From Pelargonium tetragonum (lineage: Eukaryota; Streptophyta; Magnoliopsida; Geraniales; Geraniaceae), in assembly GCA_036897445.1 (NCBI GenBank), contig JAYMTL010000020.1:119518-183517 (forward strand): DNA of 64,000 bases, written 5' to 3'. Position numbers and translations under genes: made by a program. Positions 1 through 12,000 of the stretch are shown one piece after another (position 1 is the stretch's first letter; each line of letters opens with the position of its first letter). The notes below the pieces were generated by a model. The model was not told the DNA's origin. It did no database searches and saw only the letters and a program-made list of their open reading frames with translations.

Positions 1-79
1 CACTTTGACGGAAGATAGAGTGGATAAAAACCCTTTCTAATATTTTATAGTTTGTTAAGGGGCAACCCTCCTATCTCAG

Positions 80-92
80 GGGGTTCAACCCC
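80..92. repeat. GC-rich mini-palindrome
   Basis: GGGGTT and AACCCC flank a single C. It is one of several small G-run/C-run pairs in the window and has no gene context. Confidence 0.6.
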
Positions 93-3000
93 AAATTTTA
101 TTAGTGGGTGCTTTGGCGGGGTCTAAATGAAAAATTACCATCTCCTACAGAACCCGGGTTTTTACAGATTAAAATTCTGCTTCGGGATTGCCCGCTTTGT
201 TATTAAATAAAAAAGACTTTTAGGGTATATACGGGAGTACCCCAACAAAGCTTTGTTTTTACACGCTTCAATGAGGTTGAAGAGAAAAAAGAATGGATGC
301 CTAACAGACTCCGGAAAAGGAACACGCGATGCTACTTTAGAAATTGAATAATTAACGTAAGAAACAATTAACATCAACCCTCTTCTTTGACTATTCTCTT
401 CTTTTTGAAATAAAACTCTAGAGAGCCCTTTATATTTGTTATATACGGTTAATAAGACAAGAGATTTTTTATATTATAACAAGCATAAGGCCAAGATACT
501 TATATTATTACGTTTTGATTAAATCTTGTATAAATAACTTACTGCTTGACAACCCCGCAGCATAGGGCACTTAAGAGCTAGTTATTATTAATTGTAAAAT
601 TTTTTATTTTAGGAGAAAAGTTAATTTAAAGTATAGGTAAGTTCAAATCTAAATATATTTTTAACAAAAGTTATGTACCAATTATTTTCAACAAACAAGA
701 AAAGACTCGAACCTTAGATTTACTCTTTGGCGTTGCTGCAGGAATAAGAGACCTTTTCAAATCAAATTTGTCTATTGGCGAGCCCTTATAACTAAACACT
801 CTTTTGTGGGTTCCTCTTCTAACAAGAATACTTATGCAAAGATTTTGATTCTTCCATTTGTTTGGTTTGCTCTTCATTATAGCATTCTTTACCTTTTGAC
901 TGTCTAGAAAGAGCTTTTACCTCTGTTACTTTTTAATGAAATCCGTCTTCCCCTGATTGGGGGATAGATACTATCTTATAACTAAATATGCTTTATCCCT
1001 TTTTGTTTTTACTATTAAGACATGTACCGCAATACCTACTATTACGATATTTGATTTGTCTACCAAATCTCCGAAACTTTGGTTTAAGCAAAGTTTCATA
1101 TGCTCCAGTAACTCCTTTCTTCAATTACGACCTTTTTATAAAGTGGGGTCCTCGCAAAACTAGGAGCACTTAGATATTCATTATTGTCTTATTAAGTCAC
1201 ACAAATGTATTCTTTCATATCCTGTAAATTTGCATTCCTATTTAAAATCCGTCTAAATTCGCTTATGGCCTCATAGAAAAAAAGTTACCAAACTCCTTAA
1301 AGTATTCTACCCTATCTTAGGTACCCCTTTTTAGTGATTTTAGGGCTGAAATTGATTATTACGTTCTACCAATATGAGAGAGGGCATATTCAGGATTATC
1401 TAAATAGAGATATTTAGTCAAATTTCCCTTCAGCCAGGAAATCTAGACACGTGTATGAAGTTTTGACTTTTCGTGTTTCGACAGTGCAACTCTAATTTAA
1501 GCCTCTCTAAAAAAAAGTGTGCTGTTAAAGCACGAAACGCCTTTAGAAGAGCCAACCTAAAAATAAGACCGGGAGGTAGTTAGTTGATAGCGAATTTACT
1601 TCACTTTTACCCGAGTTTCATAACTGGATAATAGCTTTTATTAAATGAATATTAGATTCTAGAATCTTAGTAGTACCAAAAACTTAAAAGGGTAAACTTA
1701 TTGTAATGATATGCAAATCCACTAGTAACTTCCTTAAACCCACGACGCCTAGATTAGACTTCGATTTACCTGAGGTAAACTTGATTAATTGCAGTAAACT
1801 AATAGGACCCTCCCGGCATACTCTTTCGCTTACTAATTTACTGGATTTTTAAGATAAGAGTAGAATTGAACATTTATTTATCTAAGCTATTCTAATACCC
1901 CTTTCAACTACACTGTATATAAGATTGACTTTAAATTAGCAGCATAGAACTTTACTTGTGCCTTTCCTTACCGAAGTCCGAATCTCCCTTACAAAGACAA
2001 AAGCTTCCTTCTTTCTTTTTTATCCCTTAAAATCAATCCCCAAAGAAACCTTTTAGGAGTATACTAAACCAAGCGAGTCTCCTAAAGAAGTTAAGTCAAA
2101 GTCATAAGAAACCTAAAGAGAAGAATAAGTCAGGCATAAGTATAGCAGCTATCACAAAGACTGGCAAAGACCCAAAAGCTTAAGACTTAGCAAGGTGTAG
2201 TTAAGAGTTAGGACTTTCAAGATAGAGAGTCAAAAACCTAAGGAAAACTCCTTTATAGGCCCAAAAACTTGCGATAAAAGATCCTTTAGAAAAAACCTCG
2301 GTTTTGACTCTGTATTCCTTTTCATTAAGCCTTTATTGAATTTAAAAGAATCTAGAACTGAAGTGAAAGTCAATAGAGGCTTTTCTTATTTATAATACTC
2401 AGGATAGAGTTTTGCATTTCTTTAAAAGATGTTTGATTATAGTTTAAAAGCTTTCTCTAAAATCTCGTAAGACTCGAACCACTTGCTCAAGCCCTTTTAT
2501 CTTTTCCCTGACTTCTTGGAAATAGTATTCCTTGTGGTTAATATTACAAGGGGTCTAATCGCATACTATATAAAAGCGAGCCCTGTTTATAACCCTACAT
2601 TCCTAGAACCTACTCTACCTCTAAATCTTACTTGTTTTTGTATTACCTGATTTCATTGAAGCTATACTTTATTTACTAGTTTTTTTAGAGTAGAAGAAAC
2701 CTGCTAACCCCGGAAACTTTGACTCTCCTAATTAAACTTTATCTTACTTTATTTCTCAAAAGCATAGGCAAAAGAAATTTAACTCATACAAAACACGAGA
2801 ATGGTGAACTCATCAAAAGGGGACCCATTAGAAAGCTCCTGCACGCTGGAGAACTCTAGATTAATTTTCAGTAAGTGCGGCCGTTAAGAAATCTCTAAAG
2901 CAGGGGATCCTTACAGCGCTTCTTACATTTAAACATTTAAAGTACTAGCCAAGAACGGGCCTTTTTATAAGTCCTCTTTTCTAATCTAAAAAGGGGGGCC

Positions 3001-3018
3001 CTTCTTTAATTAAAGAAG
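3001..3018. repeat. 18-base perfect palindrome
   Basis: CTTCTTTAATTAAAGAAG is self-complementary throughout. It directly follows the G/C cluster GGGGGGCCC and is followed by a T-run. Roughly one palindrome of this length is expected by chance in the window, so it is reported as structure only. Confidence 0.8.
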
Positions 3019-6000
3019 TCTTTTTTTCTGAAACTAAACTAATTGCTCCGCTGGTTGAGATATATAAAATATATTAACAAAACTTATTAGGGCATTCCCT
3101 TTTAACCCTAGAAGTAAAATAGGAATTGCAACGTAAAAACCCTTATCAGATTTTGAACTTAAGGCTTGTACTTTCAACTAGAACTTATAAGAGAGCTCTG
3201 ATCCAAGGCAATTTTAGCGTGACTTGGTGTTAAAAAGCAAGTAAATCCAGATTAATATCAATAAGCTAAATTTCAAAATATAGTATTGACTTCAACTTTT
3301 TAATACATCTACAAGTTTAAAGCTAGAAGTCAATATGGGGCTAAAGAAAGTATGAAGTAACTTTTATCTAGAACTAGATTTATTAAATCTGTAATTCTTG
3401 AAACAGCTACGTATAAAGTTATAACTAGTAAAAGTGTTTATAAACTCAGTTAAGGATACGCAAGAACCCTTTATTTAAACCGCGGCCCGAAAATAAAAAG
3501 AATTTTTCTTAGCATAGTATTATAAAAGTAAACCCAAAAAATTATATTAGGTTTAGCGGAGAGTTACCCTTTTTTGGGTGCCCTATTTTGATAAAGCATT
3601 CTTGTACTTTGGGTTTGCTTTGGGGTTCCTCTACTCAGTATTGTAACTTTAGTGGCGCCCGATCGGTACCAACTCATTAATCTATTTCGTTAGATAAAAG
3701 GGGAGACAAGCATACACTATATGATTAACCGGAACCTTCTGTAGGGCCTTTTTTCGTGGGCTTAACCCGTGTCGAAGAAGTCCCCCTGTATGATCCAGCA
3801 TTTCATCAATTTACTTCGAATTCTTTTTGTTTAACTCAAAAAAAAAGCTACTTACCTTTTCTTTAATTACAGCAAATTTGACTACTTCCATTAAGGTAGA
3901 AAGCCTCTATACAAAAAACCCAATCCAAAGCTCAGATTACTCTACACTTGACTTAGTCCTTAATATGCCTTTAACTTTTTACGAATATCTAATTTTGTAG
4001 AGACCAAGAACTCCTTATCTTTCACTTGGTCAAGGAAATCCCCGTTTTTCTAAATTCCGTGCAACCCCTGGAACAGTATACTTTAGTAAGATTGAGAGCC
4101 CCCCTTGTTTGTATACAATCCTAAATAAAGTGACAAAAAGCTCTCTGGAATGATTTTTCTACACCCTTGTTCGACCTCTAATAAAGCCTATAAATGCAAA
4201 TCTTTCCTAGGCCGATTAAGCTCTCAATCTTTAACCCTCTTAGGTAACCAACAATGCATAAAGGAAGTCCTTACTAATACTTGTTACTGAAAAGCTCCTA
4301 AGCCAAAAAAGGGTCCATATTGTGAATGCTAGTTTTACCAGGTATATACTATAGGTATCTAGTTAGACTTTTCTAGAGGGCTCTTAATGTGGGAGGGATC
4401 CCTTTATATTTAGGCAATTCTCTTTTAACAGCTTTTTGTTATTTGATTATTACTTTTTAAAGTAAAGGGATTTACCTAACTTCAAACAATCCTGTGATTG
4501 AAGCTCCTACTGAGGTGAGGTTTAGTTATAAAAGAACTGCTACTAAAACCCTTTCTATTATTTTTATTTACTCCGATTTCTTTGATAATGAAACTCTTTA
4601 GAGATTCTTAGTAAATTTATAATTAGTCGGGTAAGAAATTCATTTTCAACAAGGATTTTGTCCGTTAGAAACACTTTTTGGTCTCTTTTTTTAGAGAGAA
4701 TGCTTTAGTGCGGTCCTACAAGATACTCAAAACTATGTGCCGGATAACGCCTAAAATCCTGCTTAATTGAAACTAAAAAGGGAACGGAAAATTTATCCGT
4801 TGATAAATGATACATCCGATACAAGAGTATTAAGCTACTTCGACGAAAGGCTAAAAGTGGTGGAGCCTTCTTTAATAAAAAAGTCAAAGCAGGAAGGGGA
4901 GTGGAGTATGGGCGCCCTAAATACTAAATTCCCAAGTATGAATCCATAAAAGTTGTGTTCTATGTATATTAGTAAGTATTATATTTTAGATATTGTCTTC
5001 GAAAAAGTTTTAGACAAGTTTCTGATACCCTTATGGATGTCTCACGGATCCCATTTACTTTAGTTGTAGAGTTATATAAAACTTAGACTCACCTATTAAT
5101 TAATCCGCAATGTGGAGATTCTCGTGAAGTAGTAACCTAGTGTAGTAAGTAAAACCCTTATAAGTATGTTTAGCTAGTCAATATCTGAAGAAACCCGGGC
5201 TTATTCCTTAGTAACAAGGGTTCCTATTTAGTTGTTTTGTTCACTGCCTTTTCAATTGATGCTAGTCTTTTTTAGAAGAGAAACTCCTAAGAAATGTTCG
5301 TTATTCTTAATTGTGAATTAGAGCCTGACACTTCCTCGGATAGTGCAAGCCTCTTGGGTTCCTTATATTAAGTTACTAAGCATTAATACGAAACCTTATT
5401 TAATTTACAACTTATATACTCTGAATTTCCATAAGGATAGATACAAGCGGATTCCCATTATGACTAAGTAAGCTCCAAAACTTGACCCGATCCCTTTATT
5501 ATAAGGGTTTGCCCCGAACGTTGCACTTACGCTATCTAAGCCAGAGATTTACTCTTTTTCTGCCACAAGCCGCAAGGCCCCTTGAAACCCCTCTCAGTAC
5601 TATTATAAAACTTATGTATATGTATTTTAATTAAAAAAACTGACTTCAGGGGAGTCCTGAAAATCGGAAGTAATTACTTATAACTCTAAACCCTTAGGAG
5701 ATAGGAAAAGATGGGGTTCAGTAAGTAAACTAAGCACAAAGCGTAAAATTAAAATAATTAATGTATTGAGCGCTGTTATAATTTACTTGGGAACTTCATA
5801 GTCTAGGAGCTTCATTCCTTATGGTAGAAGTATAAAAACTAAAAAGAGAGTCAATTAAAAAGTCAAAACCGGAATTTTCCTTACGAGTTTAACAAGTTAT
5901 CAATAAATTTAGTTAGCCTGCGAGGAATTACCAATTATGTGTGTTTTAGAACGGATGCTTGGTAGGTTATTGACTAAATCTTTTAGAGGGTCCCGAAAGT

Positions 6001-8290
6001 ATATGTAGCGAAATTTTTAGCTAAAAGGCGGGGAACAAGGAAAGCCTTTAAAATTTTAAGGTATAGCTATGCTTTTGGTAGAGAACTCTTGGAATAGCCT
6101 TTATTGAACTTTATGTAGATTTTTATAGGGTATGCCCCTAGAGGTTGAGTACTTTTGTCAGGATTCCTAGAGGGGGTTTAGATCTTAGTAGCAGTTTCGA
6201 TAAATTTTGATGAAGTTTATATATGCCCACTAATGATATATAGATATATACTTATATAAGTCCCATTGGAGGCACAAAGCAAAGTGTATCCCCGAATGGA
6301 GGAATAAAAAAGAAAAGAAAGTATAGCCAGTATCCTTGATAATTAGCCTTTTAGCAAGATTCTCTTCGCAGTTTGACCCTAATTACTTAAGTTCAAGCTC
6401 TTCGAGTTTCTTTTATTTCAGAATCTCTGGACTTGATAAAGAGATACAAGCACCCTTTTATTTTGGCAATTTCAAAGCATTAGTAAGAATCACTTAGACC
6501 AGTTGCTTCAAGAAGTTATACCCGCAAAGCGGTAGGTATATCAAAAAGGAAAGCGGTTTCTTTGGATTTAAACTCTCTTTTATAAAAGCAACATTACTTT
6601 TACCCATTCGACTTGAAAGAGTTACCAATACCAGAGCTCCTATTATCTAGGATAATGCGGGCTCCCCTTTAGTTTTGCTGCCTCTCAACAAATAAGGTGT
6701 TATAATAAGACCTTGCGACAGGTTTTAACTGGCGGGTACACCTTCGTATCTTAAAGATTTGAGGTTTAAAAAGCAGGGGATGTATATCCTAAATTCAGTT
6801 TCTAATCGGAATAGGTTTTACTTAATAAAGATAGGTTGAGTTCTCATCTCTAGGCGATTCCTAAAGTTATAAATTGATACTTACTTCTTTACTAGAAAAT
6901 TCTAGAGGATCTTGCAAACGTAAACTCTAAACCCCTATCTGTTCCTTAGTCAAATCTTTTCTCAGTCAAGTAATACTCTTCTCTTTTGCAAAAAGACTGT
7001 GCTGAAACCCTAAAACTTTATTGATACTACTGCGTTTATTATTGCGGGACACCCTTACTAGTGGAGTCTTTTAAAAAGTGATACTTGACTTAACGTACTT
7101 CTACTATTCTTTTCTAGGTAAAGCTTACACTTGGATTGCTGAGACTCTTAACGATGGTATAGAATTTCCTTTTTCAATTTAATAGGCTAAAAAAAGTCCA
7201 TTCTGAGTTTTGACTTTCTTTTTAGAGTCAAATCTTCTTTATTCTCTGTCTTAACCACCCCTCGTATATTTCCCTAGCGGGTTGGGCTTATCAAGACACT
7301 CTTTTATATAATACAGGGCACTTTTCTTTCAAACTTTACTTTAAATAATTAGTGAAATGAAATACATATGAAGGAAAAACTTATACGAGGAGATGCTACA
7401 AATACCTCTTACGTGATATCCAAACCTTGGGATTTGCCCCTTATAAGTGCGGGGCTTCCCAGTTTAAACTAATTTATAGAGTTTTGAGTTGGTTCCTTTT
7501 TCTATGGTGCAGAATCCTCAAATTAAAATATGTCGAGTTGGGTGTTGCCCTTCATAGTTATAGCGATATTTATAATGTTGAGTCAGGAATCCTACTAGCT
7601 TAGAGGTTATTGTCCGTGGGAGTAGCTAATAGCGTATTTCGAAAAGAAAAGGGTATTCTCCGTTAGAAAAGAGGTTTTATTCACGTCGGGGTACCTTTGA
7701 AAAATCAAACTAGTGCCACCATCCTGCCTGCTTTAACCTAAGCTGCCCTATAATATAAAGAGAAAAACGACTGGCTCTGACCTAAGCACTTTACAACCAA
7801 GAGAGGGGATACGTTGATTTTTTTAGGCGCCTTTTTAACCCCTACCTTTGGTAGCTCTTCAGTAAAGGAATAAATACTAATAGAAGCTTACTTTTTTTAC
7901 TTGTTCTTGGAGAGCGCAAGGTAGCTCTAAATTCTGTATAAAATTCTGTCAAGCTAAGGAGTTTTAGAATAGCACTTGTTAGTCCTAAGAATTTCAGATT
8001 TCCAAGAGAATTCCTAGTATTTTCTTTTCCTTTGAGAGATTCCTTTGAGTTGAGAGTACGTATAGTCCTAGTATTTATAGAACAGATAATTGTAGTCTTA
8101 GTTCTTGTCATGAGGGCCTAAGAAGGCTACCTAGTTGTAGCAGTTGAAGTCCTTTTGTCAAGTTAAGTCTTTTGTCTTGACAGTGGATATAGGGAAACCA
8201 GATATTCTCTTTCCTTTGAAGTCTATTCGATAAACCAGATACTTCTTGAATCTCTTGTATTCTAGAGTCCTAATAATTTCATAGTTTAAG

Positions 8291-8827
8291 TTTAGGATAT
8301 AACTCTTGGAAAGGGAATGCCTGTGCAGCTAATGAATTTAGGATAAACAGATTCTGATTCTCTTATAAGTCTTCTTGTAATGGTACAAATTTCTTTCGTC
8401 CTAATTCTATTTCCTTTGTAAGCAAGTTAGTTTATATCTTGATGCTATGCTAGAAAGCTTTATTCCGATTAAGTGTTAAGTAAGTGCTGCTAAATAACTA
8501 ACAGAGTTGGAAAGCGAAGGTGTTCCAGTTTAAGATAATGTATTCCAGGTATTAGAAACCTTTGTTCAGTATCTTTCTAGAGGGAGAAACCCGGTTGTAT
8601 TGCAGGCTTTTAGGATAACATATTCCAGGGTTTTTTATTCTTTAAACCAATTGAATTCCGCAAACAAAGTCTAAATTTCTTTCTTTGGACCTACCAATCT
8701 AACTAACCTTTTGTTTCTTGAGCTAACTAGAATAAACCGGTAAAGGAATTGAAGCTAAAAACTTTCTAATGAGCTTAGAGGAATCTCTGAATCGTGGGAT
8801 TTGTGGTGTTGCAGATAACGGATTCTA
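8291..8827 (+). repeat. Cluster of degenerate TTTAGGATAA...ATTCCAGG motifs
   Basis: Five related stretches occur in about 540 bases. Two are close: 8529-8550 and 8609-8630 match at 18 of 22 positions, sharing TTTA-GATAA followed by TATTCCAGG. Weaker relatives are at 8291-8303 (TTTAGGATATAAC), 8337-8356 (TTTAGGATAAACAGATTCTG) and 8811-8827 (GCAGATAACGGATTCTAG). The spacing is irregular, so this is not a clean tandem array. The surrounding 8.0-9.05 kb is rich in CTTTG, TTCTTG and GATTC words on this strand. No open frame accounts for the pattern. It may be a decayed repeat block. Confidence 0.4.
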
Positions 8828-9050
8828 GATTCTATTTGTTTAGGAAAGATACTTATAATTCTTAATCTTATAGAGTGTTCCTGTGACATAAAATGTATTC
8901 ATTCCTTAATTGGGAATTTTGTTCTTGGCAAGAGGGAAAATGAGGATAGGGACTTATGGAACTTCTCCGATGAATTGACGGCAAGTGGATTAATTGAAAT
9001 GGAATTTCTTTATTAGGGTTAGTTAAGTCCAGTCGTCATATCCTAGTCAA

Positions 9051-12000
9051 GTTAGAATTCCCCACGAGTATCCTAAATAGTAAGAATTGAGACCACGCCC
9101 AAAATATTTAAGATTAAAGAATCTCTGAGATTATATAAACTTGAATCCGCGCACATCATTTGTCTATATTCTCTAGGGTATTGGAGGCTACCTACATCTT
9201 TCTGACAAAGTGGTCACGTCAAGACTCAAATTTTGTTGTGTACGCCGGGTCTGGATTATAGTAGTTATGTCAACAGAAATTTGAGACTGTGGACATTGGT
9301 TCTAATTTAAGTACCCGATCCTTCTAATAATACGCGTAAAAAGTAAATACATTTATATATAAGATATAAGGTAAAAAGTTGTTAAATAAAATCCCAAAAT
9401 CCCTTAGAATTATATATTTCAGACCCAAGGCAAAGGCCAACTATTCGAAAATATATACCAAATTTGACTACAAATTATTAGCTGAGTACAGGTATCTACC
9501 AAATACCCGATTTCACTCACAAGTAGCCTATAGAAAGAAACATCTAAGTTAGAATAGGGGTACTCTTAAAAGAAAATCCATTCTAACTCCTTTTGGTGCC
9601 GAAATCGCCTGGATTCCTTGTATTATGGTGTACCGCGCTCTCTACCTTAACAAGAGTAACCTATCCTCTGTTACCTTTTATTAAAGCTCTCTATTTGTTA
9701 TTGCCTTGTTTACACCTAAAATTTTCTATTCCTTAGTGGGGGGCTATATTGACTTTTACTAAGGAGAGTAGCCCCTTTTTTCTTTGTCAGTATTTAATAG
9801 TTTAACAGGATAAAGATACCCCAAAATAAGGAGAAGTAGATCTCTAGAGATAGATTTATATCTTTCTTAGTTTGTTTATCTTGCTTATAAGATAGTGTTG
9901 ATTAGAACCTACGCTTTACTCTGTTAGTGTACCTTGATTAAAGGCTTTTAAGGAAGAAAAAGGGCTCTTTTAGAGTTCCTGGGTTTCCTCTTTCGTATTA
10001 AAAGATGTTTTGGAGGTCTTTCTGAGCCCATTAATTGGGTAGTATAGTTATTAAAGAGCTTTCGGTAGTAGGCGTAAGAAGGTTATGGTTATGAAAGGAA
10101 GTATTATCAAGAGTTTAGGTATAGCAGCTAATAAGACTGGTAGATAGAGAGTATTCTAGCTTTGAAAACCCCCTTCTGTAAATCAGTAAAGAAACTCCTT
10201 TTTAAGCCCAGTTAGGAGATAGTTTAATAATATGGTATACACCTGGTTTTCCATTCGGCCCTATGCACTTCCCCGCAATTTCATTTACGGAACTTGATCT
10301 TAAAAAGTCTTGTCAGTGGGAATAGAAATGCTTTAAGACTTATGGTATCCACTTAAAAAAAGACTCTTTTGTAGGATGGGGAGCTTGCATAAAATTTTTT
10401 TGGAGTTTCGCCGTAAATTCAAACTCTGACACTTAGATTTAATAGTTCTAACAAGAGTTCAGTTCATACACTTAAGGTTTTTTGCGCCCAATCGGATTAG
10501 GATAACAAATAAGAATACCTAAGAGTTCCTTAAAAAGGGTTGCCTAAAATCTAGATTGGTAATTTAACAGTGAACATGTACTTAATAAAAAAGGGCTCAC
10601 TTCAGTAAGGAGGGTTCCTTTATATTATTATAAATATTATAAAAAGTAGCTTTTGTAAAAAGGAAGTAAAAAATCCAAAAAGGAAGGTTAAACTTTTACT
10701 AGAAAGTTGTATTACTCTTTGAAACCCCTTATTGTATCTAACTAGCACGGAGTCTGCATCCCAAGGGGCGTATAGTAGGTAGATCAACTTCTATTGTTTT
10801 TGTTGTACTCTGTTCCTTATCCGACCCCGCCTATGAAGAATCTCTTAGGTAGAAGTAAATACAGTTCTTAACAACCCCGCATGATATTGGAGGATTCACT
10901 AAAAATGGAAGGTAGGGTGATGACTTATCAAGCTGAAAAACGAGGGTTCAGATAGAATGCGTGCATTTATAAGTCTTATGGGGTTTGCACTTACTAGATT
11001 TTTAACTACAAATTTGGTGCTCTGGTATAGCTAAAGCTTTAATATGCAGGGTTGGGCAGGCCCCTAAGTCAGATCCCTACAAATATAAGATAGCAAGATT
11101 ATCTCTAAAAGAGTAGGAATTCTGAGTCTCCTTTTCAGTATAAATTCAAGAATATTAAAGATTTTTTAGGGGTTTTGACTATAAAATTAATTCTCTCAGG
11201 ATAAGTAAGATAGGCGGCTAAATACAAAAAGCTATTCCTTAGAGTATCCCCTCTGCCTTACTTCCTTTTAGTATTCATTCTGTCAAGAATGTAACAACAT
11301 AGATACACTTTTTAATAGAACTTGCAGAGCTTAATATTGGAATTTGAGTTACCCTTCACGGGATCTTTTGACTTGAGGATACTTTGCGAAATTTAGTTGG
11401 GGACAATACCAGATACCTAAGAAACAAAGGATTTTTGCTCGTGGGATACTATAAGAATCGCTCTTTTACTTTACAAAAACCCTTCCAGAAAACTTAGACT
11501 CTTTTCTATTGTAAAACCCTAACCAAGTCCTTTTTGGAAACTGTTCTTTCATTCTTAAAGCCTAACCCTATATTCCTAGAATGTTCAGAAGCGACTAATA
11601 GCAACAACAAGCTTCCTAACACAGCCTCTATGTACTCAGTCTTGGATACTAAAACAAGGAGAACCAGAAGCCTTAAATCTGCCTAACCGAGATTCTTGCG
11701 TTAGGAGCTCCTACTCTCGGAATCCCATACTCTTCGATTTCATTCCTTAACTCATTTGTTCTCGCTCTTCTAAAAGAGCCTAGTCTTGGTTGTTAATTCT
11801 TCTCCGACGTTACTTTACGAACTAGATAGAAAACGTAGCTTGATGTTATTGAGCTTTCCGCGGGCAAGGTTCCTCTTATTAGTTTTTTGCTACTGGTAGA
11901 GAGCTCGTAAAAAAGACCTTGTAGAAATGTTAAGGAGTAAGGGATATGGATTAATACCCAAGTATTATCAGGTCTTTTCAAGTTCAGGCACTAAGGTCCG

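Larger units (their letters stand above)
1..8030. other. Gene-free stretch
   Basis: There are no supported genes here. Open frames (for example 671-877 minus and 4705-4949 on both strands) are 60-71 codons, with no family resemblance. Besides the two palindromes listed separately, I note a GTATAGCAGCTA word at 2140, repeated at 10119, and many short G-run/C-run pairs. Confidence 0.6.

Noticed and set aside
7842-8111. 89-codon minus-strand frame rich in Lys, Thr and Ser
   Set aside because: No domain or neighbour supports it, and it overlaps the degenerate repeat block.
8972-8981. GAATTGACGG, as in the conserved 900-region of small-subunit rRNA
   Set aside because: Only ten bases match well. 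The following sequence lacks the expected conserved continuation, and no other rRNA domain is nearby. Fragmented rRNA would need further matching pieces.
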